Source: Planctomycetota bacterium (GTDB taxonomy: Bacteria; Planctomycetota; UBA1135; UBA2386). From it: a stretch of 8,114 bases of DNA. How positions within the stretch are numbered: the stretch's first letter is position 1; each line of letters begins with the position of its first letter. The stretch spans positions 1 to 8,114 of the forward strand of contig JAGQRA010000158.1 in NCBI GenBank assembly GCA_020425885.1, given 5' to 3'. The notes under the pieces were generated by a model. That model was not told where the DNA came from, did no database searches, and saw only the letters and a list, made by a program, of their open reading frames with translations. The position numbers were made by a program, and so were the translations under genes. Positions 1 through 7,270 of the stretch are shown piece after piece.

Positions 1-127
1 CCTGCGCGATCACGGACGTCAGCATCCGCGTCGAGGGCTCGGGAAGTGACCAAGAAGATGTTGTGACCTACTGCGGCATCTCGTCGTACGGAGGTCCCGC
101 CAGCGGCAATTCCCTCGTGCCGTTCCA
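1..127. repeat. Left copy of 127-base terminal direct repeat (circular overlap)
   Basis: These 127 bases are the same, base for base, as 7988-8114. The identity ends exactly at the contig end, and both copies lie inside one continuous reading frame. An exact 127-base overlap is what a de Bruijn assembler run with k=127 leaves on a circular path, so I infer it is one piece of DNA written twice and the unit is 7,987 bp. A real direct repeat of exactly this length is less likely but not excluded. Confidence 0.9.
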
Positions 128-1766
128 GGAGTTCCCCCCGCCGACGGGTTCGGCCTGCGCCAACGCCGCCGGGGGCTCCACCGACAACGGCTCGTCACAG
201 TGGGACGGTATCGTCGGCCGCCTGCGCAATTCTCAGGCGAACCCGACGACAGAAGTCCCTGGCCCGTCCGGAGGCCTGATGCCTCAGAGCAACGCAACGA
301 CTGACTTCCACGCGATCGTCGGCGGCTCGGATCAGGATGGCCTGTTCGGCATCGAGGAGATCGACGCCGACAACTTCGTGGTCGTCGGTTCGACGGCCAA
401 ACCGGCGCTGAACTACAGCGGCAATGGCCTGCACAGCTTCCCGTTCACGACACAATGCGTCCCGCTGCCGACGGTAGTCTCGTACGCCCTCGGTGTCGTG
501 CTATGGTTCGATGCGAGCCAGACACCGACCTCCAACCTCATCCTGCGCGGTTCGGCGCCGATGGGGACGCTGCCTGTGACTAATGGTCACCACACGATGG
601 CGCGCGACGTCGTGGTGCAGAGGGAATGGGACACGGGGACGACGCTGCTCCACATTGTCGGCTCCACCGATAGCCCCGCGTTATCGACATCCTGGCCGAT
701 CGCGGGCGCGTTTGCCGGGATCGAGGATGGCTTCATCCTCAGCGCACTGATCAACCAGACGGCCGGAACGCTGGCCCCGTTCTCCGGCACCTACGTCGGC
801 GGCGGAGCACGAGAGAGTCTCACCGGAATCCGATCCTGGAACGAGTACCCCGACCACTTCGTCGTCGCCGGCAGCTACGAACTGCAAACGGGCAATCGAG
901 AGATCCAGCTCCTCAGCTACTACCAAGCACCATTCGTCGGGTCCGGCGCGCTGGGCTCGGGCCTGTTCGGCGGTAGCGGCGACGACCGACCGGCGGTGAT
1001 GGGAGCCTGGAATGCGACGCCGCTTGCGAAGTTCGAAACTTGGGGTCTCGCCGATCCGGCGGGTGGCGGCATCGCAGTCGATTCGCGCGCCCGGGTCAAC
1101 GTCGTCGGCGCTACCGATGGACTGGGCTACCCGGTGACGAGCAATCCGCCCGGGCGGTCCGGCGTCGGTGTGTTGTCCGATGCCGTGCGAACCGTGGCGG
1201 ACCTGGTACCGACGGCACCCGCAGTGGGCAGGACCGACGGCACCGGCATTCTGCCTCCGGCCGGTGTCGGTCCGTACCCGCCGGCCGCACCGCTGACCGG
1301 AGGCACGAGCCCCGAGTGCGCGCTCGAGCCGTTCGGCGACCGCATCGGCGCCCCGTCGCAGTTCCTGCGCCGGATGCTGATCGAGCTCGAACTGCTCCCT
1401 GGCGGAGCAGCGGACGTGCTCGTCATGCGAACACCGAGTAGCGCGGGCACGTTGGCAACCGCCCTGCAGCTCGGATTCCCGGGCTACTGGCCAGGAGGCG
1501 GAGCGACCCCATTCACACCGTACGTTCAGCTCCCGGATGGGCTCATGGTCTGGACCGTGCAGAGTCCTGTCTTCGTCTGGAACCCTGGCAATGGCGGCAA
1601 GGCCCATCGCTTCACACTCGGGGTGTTGCCGTCTTCAGTCACGCTCACGGTTCAGTTGCATTGCCTGCTCAGCGCTCCGATTCAGGGCGGCCTGGGCCCG
1701 CAACCGACCTGCTCCGGGCCGATGACGACCAACGCGGCCAGCCCAGCACTCTGGCTCTACCGCTGA
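1..1766 (+). CDS. Secreted SBBP-like beta-propeller protein, 3' part
   Basis: This is the continuation of the gene starting at 7271. The first full codon here is TGC at 3, about residue 240 of an 826-aa product in the 23-repeat state. GTG 63 is an internal valine, not a start. The body carries recurring strand-turn motifs of the bacterial SBBP/beta-propeller kind: FVVVGSTAKPAL (about residue 364), LHIVGSTDSPAL (about 455), FVVAGSYE (about 525) and VNVVGATDGLGYPVTSN (about 604). The last 130 or so residues form a separate beta-rich C-terminal module ending ...PALWLYR, of the type planctomycete secreted proteins carry. I see no enzyme motif or membrane anchor apart from the signal peptide. An extracellular or cell-surface structural or binding role is inferred only from the fold. 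It ends 18 bases before the RCC1-like gene, so the two are probably co-transcribed. Product name is uncertain; secretion and the beta-propeller-like character are fairly secure. Confidence 0.75.
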   Translation, partial: CAITDVSIRVEGSGSDQEDVVTYCGISSYGGPASGNSLVPFQEFPPPTGSACANAAGGSTDNGSSQWDGIVGRLRNSQANPTTEVPGPSGGLMPQSNATTDFHAIVGGSDQDGLFGIEEIDADNFVVVGSTAKPALNYSGNGLHSFPFTTQCVPLPTVVSYALGVVLWFDASQTPTSNLILRGSAPMGTLPVTNGHHTMARDVVVQREWDTGTTLLHIVGSTDSPALSTSWPIAGAFAGIEDGFILSALINQTAGTLAPFSGTYVGGGARESLTGIRSWNEYPDHFVVAGSYELQTGNREIQLLSYYQAPFVGSGALGSGLFGGSGDDRPAVMGAWNATPLAKFETWGLADPAGGGIAVDSRARVNVVGATDGLGYPVTSNPPGRSGVGVLSDAVRTVADLVPTAPAVGRTDGTGILPPAGVGPYPPAAPLTGGTSPECALEPFGDRIGAPSQFLRRMLIELELLPGGAADVLVMRTPSSAGTLATALQLGFPGYWPGGGATPFTPYVQLPDGLMVWTVQSPVFVWNPGNGGKAHRFTLGVLPSSVTLTVQLHCLLSAPIQGGLGPQPTCSGPMTTNAASPALWLYR

Positions 1767-1768
1767 GG

Positions 1769-1778
1769 AAGGAGAGGA
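1769..1778 (+). promoter_or_regulatory. Shine-Dalgarno region of the RCC1-like gene
   Basis: A purine run, AAGGAGAGGA, starts three bases after the stop codon of the upstream gene and ends six bases before ATG 1785. It supports ATG 1785 over the internal ATG at residue 14 (no comparable site) and supports co-translation with the upstream gene. Confidence 0.75.
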
Positions 1779-1784
1779 ATCGAC

Positions 1785-4031
1785 ATGACTACCAGCATCC
1801 CATTCGCCCGGACGCGCGCAATCATGCATGCTACGGCAGGGGTCGTTTCGACAGGATTCGCGCACGCCGGCTTCGCCGTCGCGATGTCCCTGCTGGCAAC
1901 AGGAGCTGTCCAGGGGCAGAGCGCAGTTCGACTATGGGGAGAAGAAGCATACGACACCTCGGCGCGTGACCTGCCGTGCCTCCTGATTGCAGCCGGCCAC
2001 TTCGACACCGCCTTGCTGCGGGCCGATGGCAGGCTGTTCGGGCAGGGCGGAGGCACAGTTGGTGCCGTACCCGCCATTCCTCCCGGACGGACGGTCGTCG
2101 ATCTCAAGGTCAGCGCAGGCGGGCGCATCGCCCTGCTCGACGATGGCCAGTTCGCGACAGGTGGAGGCTGGCAACCGCTGAGTCCGCCACCCTTGCCGCC
2201 CGGTCTGACTTACGTACAGGTCTCGGTGGGCGGCAGTCATTACCTCGTGCTCAGGTCCGATGGCGTGCTGTTCGCCGCCGGCGGCAATCACTTCGGGCAA
2301 TGCACCGTGCCGGCGCCGCCGCCCGGTCTCCACTACATCATGGCTGCAGCAGGCGAATACCACAGCGTCGCCATGCTGTCAGACGGCACGCTGCGCGCTT
2401 TCGGCGACAACTACTTCGGACAGTGCGTCGTGCCGCCGGCCTTGCCGGCAGGGGTCACGTACACCGCGCTCGAAGCCGGCGTCGACCACACGCTGGCACT
2501 GCGCTCGGATGGCCGCATCGATGCCTGGGGCCAGAATGCAGCGGGGCAATGCAGCGTGCCACCGCTACCGCCGGGAACCGTGTACGAACAAATCGCCCCC
2601 GGCCAGGACCACAGCGCAGCCTGGCGATCCGACGGCGTCTTCGTCGCCTGGGGCAACAACCAGCCAGGCCTGCTCAACGTGCCGTCGGTCCCTTCGCCGC
2701 TCCGCTGCGTCCAACTCGACGCCGGCGATCACCACACCGTCGCGCGCATGTCCGACGGCAGCGTGATCGCGTGGGGCAGCCAAAACGGCTATGAGACACT
2801 GGTACCAGGGCTGCCGGCGACCCAGATCGGGCAGCCGCCGATCGTCCACGTCGGGGCCACGACGTGCAAAGATCACAGCATCCTGCTGTTGTCCGACGGC
2901 TCGGCCCAGGCGTTCGGCATCAACGGCGCAGGCCAGCTCACGGTGCCGCCGCTGCCGCCGGGGCTGCGTTATTTCGACGTCGAGACCCACTACTACACTA
3001 CGGCGGCGCTGCGCTCGGACGGGCAACTCCTCGTGTTCGGCAGCAACTCTCAAGGTCAGTGCAACGTACCGCCCCTGCCGCCGGGCGTCCGCTACACCGG
3101 CGTCGCGATGTCGTCGTCGCACACCCTGGCGCTGCGGTCCGATGGCCAAGCCGTCAGCTTTGGTTCGCCCGTGGGGAGCATCCCGGCGCTGCCGCCCGGG
3201 CTGCGCTACACCCAGGTCGATGCGGCCTACTTGCAGACAATGCTGCTGCGCTCCGACGGCGAGATCCTATGCATCGGCAACCCCACAGGTGGCCAACACA
3301 ACGTGCCGGCACTACCGCCCGGGCTCGTCTACACCGACCTCGCCTGCTCGCAGTTCATGAACGCTGCATTGCGCTCCGATGGCCGCGTGATCGCCTGGGG
3401 CAGCATCGGTGGTTCCTCCTGGCAAACGCCGGCGCCGTTGCCGGCAGGTGTCTACTACGTCGAGGCCGACGGCGGCGTGCACCACACCGTGCTTCGGCGT
3501 TCGGACGGCGAGGTCGACATCCTGGGCAATGTCAGCTTCTACCTCACCGGCGTAGTGCCACCACTGGACCCCGGCACCTCCTACGTCCAGGTCAGTGCGA
3601 ACGCGCGTGGCACGAGCCTGGCCCGCGTAGGCCCGACGAGCACCTACATCGGCTTCGCCACTGGCTGCGCCGGCACCCTGGCGGCAACGAAGCTGATCCC
3701 ACGCGACACGCCACGCATCGACTCGGTGCTCGAAGTCAACCTGTTCGGCCTGCCGCACAGCCTCGCGATCATGGCCTTCGGCTGGAACCGCACGGCGCCG
3801 CTGTCGCTCGCGCCGGTCGGCGCGCCGGGCTGCACGGCCTACATCGGCGTCGACAACGCCCTGCTGCTCGCCGGCCAGAACCACCAGGCGATGTACCGAT
3901 TGCCGATCCCGAACGTGCGCGCCTTGATCGGGCTCCACTTCCAGAACCAGGCGATCGTCCTCGACGCGCTCGCCAACCCGTTGGGCGCAGTGATCTCCGA
4001 CGCTGCCGAGGGCGTCATCGGTTCCTGGTAA
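1785..4031 (+). CDS. Secreted RCC1-like double beta-propeller protein, 748 aa
   Basis: An exported protein of unknown partner. Residues 1-44 look like a long signal peptide: Arg-rich start, hydrophobic stretch about 27-42, likely cleavage near VQG-QS. Residues 47-about 610 are RCC1-type repeats of about 41 aa. The units share PPLPPG..Y, then HT.ALRSDG, then AWG.N..GQC.VP. I count 13 xDG turns (near residues 81, 120, 159, 200, 242, 283, 324, 371, 412, 453, 491, 532, 574) and 14 WG/FG-type strands, the first being RLWG at 49-52. Fourteen blades would fit two seven-bladed propellers, with the N-terminal strand closing against the last repeat. From about 615 a separate C-terminal module follows (GAPGCTAYIGVDNALLL near 679 and IVLDALANPLGA near 724), a type I know from planctomycete secreted proteins. 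RCC1 propellers usually bind proteins; here no ligand can be read. It follows the SBBP-like gene by 18 bases and converges on the HEAT-VWA gene with a 31-base gap that shows no clear terminator hairpin. Confidence 0.88.
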   Translation: MTTSIPFARTRAIMHATAGVVSTGFAHAGFAVAMSLLATGAVQGQSAVRLWGEEAYDTSARDLPCLLIAAGHFDTALLRADGRLFGQGGGTVGAVPAIPPGRTVVDLKVSAGGRIALLDDGQFATGGGWQPLSPPPLPPGLTYVQVSVGGSHYLVLRSDGVLFAAGGNHFGQCTVPAPPPGLHYIMAAAGEYHSVAMLSDGTLRAFGDNYFGQCVVPPALPAGVTYTALEAGVDHTLALRSDGRIDAWGQNAAGQCSVPPLPPGTVYEQIAPGQDHSAAWRSDGVFVAWGNNQPGLLNVPSVPSPLRCVQLDAGDHHTVARMSDGSVIAWGSQNGYETLVPGLPATQIGQPPIVHVGATTCKDHSILLLSDGSAQAFGINGAGQLTVPPLPPGLRYFDVETHYYTTAALRSDGQLLVFGSNSQGQCNVPPLPPGVRYTGVAMSSSHTLALRSDGQAVSFGSPVGSIPALPPGLRYTQVDAAYLQTMLLRSDGEILCIGNPTGGQHNVPALPPGLVYTDLACSQFMNAALRSDGRVIAWGSIGGSSWQTPAPLPAGVYYVEADGGVHHTVLRRSDGEVDILGNVSFYLTGVVPPLDPGTSYVQVSANARGTSLARVGPTSTYIGFATGCAGTLAATKLIPRDTPRIDSVLEVNLFGLPHSLAIMAFGWNRTAPLSLAPVGAPGCTAYIGVDNALLLAGQNHQAMYRLPIPNVRALIGLHFQNQAIVLDALANPLGAVISDAAEGVIGSW

Positions 4032-4062
4032 CTGCGCGACGCGAAGTCAAACTGGCGGATCG

Positions 4063-6087
4063 CTACTCGACGAACTTGTAGACGCCGCCGGACTCCTCGG
4101 CGAGGCGCTTGAGCAGTGCCGAGTCGATGCCGAGGCCGATGCAGTGGATCACGATCTGGCGCATGTGATTCCAGCGGTCGACCTCGTCGGCGATCTCGTC
4201 GGCGTTGACGACCTCGCCGACGCTGGGCTCGCCGTCGGTCAGCAGGTAGATCGTGTCGACGTCCGGATCGCGGAAGGCGGTCTCGAGCGCGCCGTAGATG
4301 TTGGTGCCGCCGGCCGGACGCAGCAGCTTCAGCCGGGCGCGGATGTTGTCGCAGTTGGTCTTGTCGGCGACGTTCAGCTCCTTCCACATCGGCAGGATCG
4401 AGGTCTGATACGCGATCAGGTTGACCATGAAGTCCGGCGGCACGGCGCCGAGCACCTTGGCCAGCTCCTCCTTGGCGACATCGAGGCGCGTCCGCTTGCG
4501 ATCGGTGCCGACGCGGGCCGCCATCGAGCCGCTGGTGTCGACCAGGAACGCGACCTTCTTGCTCGTCAGCGGGATGCCGTGATACGCCGAGGTCTGCCCG
4601 GCCACGCCGCCGATGCCGCTCTTCACCGTGTCCTCGTGCGGCAGTTCGAAGCCGGTCTTGCTCTTGCGCCACCAATCGTCCCATTCGGCCCGTTTGAAGC
4701 AACGCGTGCCGGTGTGGACGAAGAGTGCGTTGGCGAGCTCGGCGGCGATGCGCCCGTCCTCCTTGCCGAATCGACTGATCAGCAGCGGGATCGACGACAC
4801 CTCGCGGAACCGGGTCAGATAGCGGATCGCGGCGGCGCGCAGCTCCCAGACCTTGTCGCCGAGACTGCGCTGCGCGAACGTGACCGCCTCGCCGCTGCCG
4901 AGCTCGAGCAACAGCGACAGCCCGACGGTCCGCACCTCCGGCTCCGGTGAGGCTGCCAGTTTCATCACGTCGTCCTTCCAGGTGGGGTCCTTGGCGAGCA
5001 GGACGTGCAGCCCGATGGCCAGGTCCAACGACTTCTTGCGCGGCCGCCGCAGGGCCTTGCGGACCTTCTCGACGAGCGGCCTCACGGTCTCGGCCGGCGC
5101 CTGCAGCAGCAGGGTGAAGGCCGCGTCGCGCGCGCCGGGCCGATCGTCATCGAGGCCGTACTTGGCGAGATAGCGCAACAGGGCCGGATCCTCGGCGACG
5201 TACGGCGCTGCCTGTCGCAGCGCCCGCTTGACCTCCTTCGACGGGGTCGAGCCGTAGCGCAGCAACAACGGATAGAGGTCCTCGTCGCGCACGATCGCGA
5301 GGCCGACGATCATCTCGGCCGCGACGTCCGGCGTCGGCCCCTCCGGCATGCGCTCGAGCACGGCGATGGCGAGGTCGCGCGCGCGCGCGTCGCCCTCGAT
5401 GGCGAGCTGGCGCCAGGCCACCGCGGCCAGGATCAACGAGCCGCGCATGATCAGCTTGATCCGCGCGGCATTGATCTCGGGTACCCCATGCACCGTCTCG
5501 AGCAGGCGCAGGTAGCGGAGCTTGTCATCCGAGCTGCCCTGGCTGAACAACGGCACCAGTCCGCGAATCGCCCGCTCGTCCTTGCTGTCGACGATGGCGC
5601 GCACGCTCGCCAGCCGGACCTCTTCCTCACCCGCCTCGGTCCCCTTGCGCAGCATGTCGAGCAGCCGATCGGTCGAGCGCTTGCCCATCGACAGGATCGC
5701 CGCCGCCGCCAGCTGCCGCACGCCGGGCCCCGCCTTCTCGTGATGCAGGAAGGCCCAGACCTCGCCTTCGAGCGACGGTCGCGGCGCCCCGGCGATCGCC
5801 TTCAGGAAGGGCAACGCGGCGGGGCCGACGCCGGCCTCCTCGAGCCGCGCCTCGAGGTAGTTGGTGACGGACTCGTGATCGACCTCGCCGAGCCACTGCA
5901 GCATCTTGTCCGCCTGCACCTTCTTGCTGGCGTCGTTCCTGACGGCCTCGTAGTGCGCGATCGCCTGCTCGGCGCGCTGCTCGGGCGTCGGTTCCGCGGG
6001 TTCTTCGCCGCCTTCCTGGGCGAGAAGTACGCACGGCAAGAACATGCCGGCGGCGAGGCCGACCAGGAATCGGGAGAGGGAACGCAA
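4063..6087 (-). CDS. Exported HEAT-repeat protein with C-terminal von Willebrand factor A domain, 674 aa
   Basis: I chose TTG at 6087-6085 as start because it gives a complete signal peptide: Arg at 2 and 6, hydrophobic core FLVGLAAGMFLPCVLLA, cleavage after LLA-QE near residue 23. ATG 6045 (residue 15) would leave too little of it, and the in-frame extension up to 6369 runs antisense through another gene. No clear Shine-Dalgarno is visible. After an acidic Glu/Pro linker (24-40), residues about 45-460 are helical HEAT-like units (for example 122-147, 157-182, 383-396, 413-438). Residues about 508-674 are a VWA domain with a full metal-binding MIDAS: DTSGS 517-521, Thr595 in GGTNIYG, and Asp618 in LTDGEP. 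It ends ...SGGVYKFVE, as many VWA proteins do. HEAT plus VWA proteins are common in Planctomycetota and are thought to act in protein-protein interaction outside the cytoplasm; the partner is unknown. It faces the RCC1-like gene tail to tail. Confidence 0.87.
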   Translation of the reverse strand: MRSLSRFLVGLAAGMFLPCVLLAQEGGEEPAEPTPEQRAEQAIAHYEAVRNDASKKVQADKMLQWLGEVDHESVTNYLEARLEEAGVGPAALPFLKAIAGAPRPSLEGEVWAFLHHEKAGPGVRQLAAAAILSMGKRSTDRLLDMLRKGTEAGEEEVRLASVRAIVDSKDERAIRGLVPLFSQGSSDDKLRYLRLLETVHGVPEINAARIKLIMRGSLILAAVAWRQLAIEGDARARDLAIAVLERMPEGPTPDVAAEMIVGLAIVRDEDLYPLLLRYGSTPSKEVKRALRQAAPYVAEDPALLRYLAKYGLDDDRPGARDAAFTLLLQAPAETVRPLVEKVRKALRRPRKKSLDLAIGLHVLLAKDPTWKDDVMKLAASPEPEVRTVGLSLLLELGSGEAVTFAQRSLGDKVWELRAAAIRYLTRFREVSSIPLLISRFGKEDGRIAAELANALFVHTGTRCFKRAEWDDWWRKSKTGFELPHEDTVKSGIGGVAGQTSAYHGIPLTSKKVAFLVDTSGSMAARVGTDRKRTRLDVAKEELAKVLGAVPPDFMVNLIAYQTSILPMWKELNVADKTNCDNIRARLKLLRPAGGTNIYGALETAFRDPDVDTIYLLTDGEPSVGEVVNADEIADEVDRWNHMRQIVIHCIGLGIDSALLKRLAEESGGVYKFVE

Positions 6088-6148
6088 GGTCCGCGGGGGT
6101 GGGGCACGGCTCTTGTACCGGACGGAGGGTCGGGCGTCATCCCCTGTC

Positions 6149-6169
6149 GGGAGGGTGGGCGAGGGTGGG
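6149..6169 (+). other. G-quadruplex-type motif upstream of the HEAT-VWA gene
   Basis: Five runs of three G separated by 1, 1, 3 and 1 bases, within a doubled 10-base unit (GAGGGTGGGC / GAGGGTGGGA, 6151-6170). This meets the usual G3+N1-7 rule. It lies 62-82 bases upstream of TTG 6087, on the strand that is template for that gene, in a wider G-rich stretch (6092-6169) that includes GGGGGTGGGG at 6094-6103. Whether it folds or regulates is not known; it also lies in the zone where I place the circle junction. Confidence 0.6.
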
Positions 6170-6252
6170 ATGCGGCGCCTCGGGACGCAGGCGCTGCCGC
6201 CGCGATTCTCGGATTCGACGGACGACAGTCCGCGGCCGGACAAGGGGGCCGG

Positions 6253-6822
6253 GGCATCGCCTACGACCCGAGCGCGACACTGATCACGACCGGTGACTAC
6301 GGCAACTACTGCTCGTTCACGTTGAACTTCAGCGTGCCGACCACCGGCAACTACTACCTGCGCGTGCACGACAGCGGCCTCGACGAGGGCGGCCAGTACC
6401 AGCTCAGCCTCAACGTCCTAGTCGGCCAACAACCGAACCAGCTGGCATCCGCGTGGGAGAACCTGGGTCAATCCGTCGGCATCGCCGGCGTCTGCGGTGT
6501 GCCGACCCTCTACGGCACCGGCGACATGGCGCTGGGCTCACTCGTGAGCATGAATCTGCGCGATGCCGAGCCGAACAACTTGTTCCTGCTGGTGGCGGGC
6601 TGTGCGCGTGCGAGCTTCCCCGTGTTCACCGGAATCCTCGTACCCACGTCGGAGATCGTCTTCGGCGCGATCACCGACGGTGACGGCAAGTTCACCCTGC
6701 TGGAATCGAGCTGGCCCGCGTTCCCGCCCGGCTACCCCCTGTTCGTGCAGGCCTGGGGGCTGGATGCGACGTCCCCGGACGGCGTCACCGCCAGCAACGC
6801 CATGCTCGGCATCATGCCGTGA
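6253..6822 (+). pseudogene. 5'-truncated gene: C-terminal part of a secreted protein (PPC-like domain plus C-terminal module)
   Basis: About 189 codons with clear protein character but no start. The recognisable part begins near G-I-A-Y-D-P-S-A. The first piece (to about 6420) resembles the end of a bacterial pre-peptidase C-terminal (PPC) beta-sandwich: FTLNFSVPTTGNYYLRV, then DEGGQYQLSL. The second piece (about 6480-6819) is a C-terminal module with PTLYGTGDMALGS, FTGILVPTSEIV and QAWGLDATSPDGVTASNAM, a pattern seen at the ends of many planctomycete secreted proteins. In frame upstream there is no ATG, GTG or TTG before the beta-sandwich; the first are TTG 6322 and GTG 6334, inside it. The frame stays open further 5' only as antisense of the HEAT-VWA gene, which is a high-GC artefact. 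Either the gene was cut by a rearrangement or the assembly joins two unlinked pieces just upstream. Confidence 0.75.
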
Positions 6823-6927
6823 CGGGAGTCTCGCGGCGCGAAGCCTGATCGCGATCTCACTACCTGCGCCCCGGCACGCGGTGATTGATCGGCGGCGTCC
6901 GCGACGCCATTCCGGCCGCGCCCCGCC

Positions 6928-7035
6928 TCAGCCGGCGAAGAACTCGGACTCGACGATCTGCCGCGCGGTCTCGTGGATCACGGCGGCCGAGTCCTCTTCG
7001 CTGCGCACTTCGCCATAGCAGCGCACGCTCGGCAA
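6928..7035 (-). pseudogene. Small gene remnant or short C-terminal fragment, function unknown
   Basis: On the minus strand, the 35 codons ending at TGA 6930-6928 read L-P-S-V-R-C-Y-G-E-V-R-S-E-E-D, then SAAVIHETARQIVESEFFAG. This acidic, helix-forming composition looks like a real protein C-terminus and unlike the Arg/Pro-rich shadows typical of GC-rich antisense frames. The same frame has a TGA at 7068-7066. A neighbouring frame starting at GTG 7069 (M-S-H-D-A-L-A-A-V-E-G-L) would run straight into it if one base were removed near 7035, so a frameshifted small gene of about 46 aa is possible. I do not recognise the family. Confidence 0.35.
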
Positions 7036-7258
7036 GGCCCTCCACGGCCGCCAGAGCGTCGTGGCTCACGGCGCTCGGCTACCGCAGCCAGCCCTGCGCC
7101 TGCTCTGGCTACCAGATCCGTCCCCACTGCGGGTCATGATCGGATACCAAACGCCGTTACCCATTCCCGAACCGGCGGGCGCAGGGGTTGACGACGCTTC
7201 GGCGGTGGCTTCCCATGTCAGCTCCTCAAGGCTGCATTCTCAGGATCGGCTTCTACCG

Positions 7259-7265
7259 AAGGAGG
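7259..7265 (+). promoter_or_regulatory. Shine-Dalgarno sequence for ATG 7271
   Basis: AAGGAGG lies five bases upstream of ATG 7271, close to a perfect anti-16S match. It marks this ATG as the real start even though the frame from it is closed after the AG tract. That supports the view that the tract decides whether the downstream protein is made. Confidence 0.8.
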
Positions 7266-7270
7266 TTGTC

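Larger units (their letters stand above)
6823..7270. other. 448-base region without an intact gene; leader of the AG-tract gene
   Basis: No intact gene is visible. The left part holds a short gene remnant on the minus strand (6928-7035). Around 7086-7110 there is a small inverted repeat (AGCCAG / CTGGCT with a 13-base loop) without a T-run, too weak to call a terminator. The right part should hold the promoter for the gene at 7271. The only candidate I see is TTGACG at 7188-7193, with a poor -10 (TCCCAT, 7211-7216) at 17-base spacing, which I do not consider firm. The last 12 bases carry the Shine-Dalgarno and spacer. Confidence 0.5.

Noticed and set aside
681..1607. 308-codon minus strand open frame, and other long antisense frames at 1932-2363, 2565-3149 and 3312-3938
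   Set aside because: They lie opposite secreted proteins with recognisable repeats, have shadow-type composition and no start signals.
4032..4062. Possible shared terminator between the convergent genes
   Set aside because: The 31-base gap shows no convincing inverted repeat followed by a T-run on either strand.
5376..5389. (CG)7 alternating run inside the HEAT-VWA gene
   Set aside because: It encodes Arg-Ala-Arg in frame with normal flanking sequence and is expected by chance in such GC-rich coding DNA; not a contingency tract of note.
6088..6369. In-frame N-terminal extension of the HEAT-VWA gene up to 6369
   Set aside because: The extension is Arg/Pro-rich, overlaps the truncated + strand gene, and would bury the clear signal peptide that begins at TTG 6087.
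5005..6822. Long + strand open frame of about 600 codons crossing the HEAT-VWA gene and the truncated gene
   Set aside because: Its first two thirds are antisense to the well-supported HEAT-VWA gene and have the Arg/Gln/Leu-rich composition of a high-GC shadow frame. Only the part from about 6253 looks like protein.
7155..7185. Slight resemblance of CCGTTACCCATTCCCGAAC to a 5S rRNA segment
   Set aside because: The neighbouring conserved 5S parts (such as GGAAGTTAAG) are missing and no 5S fold can be drawn, so it is likely chance.
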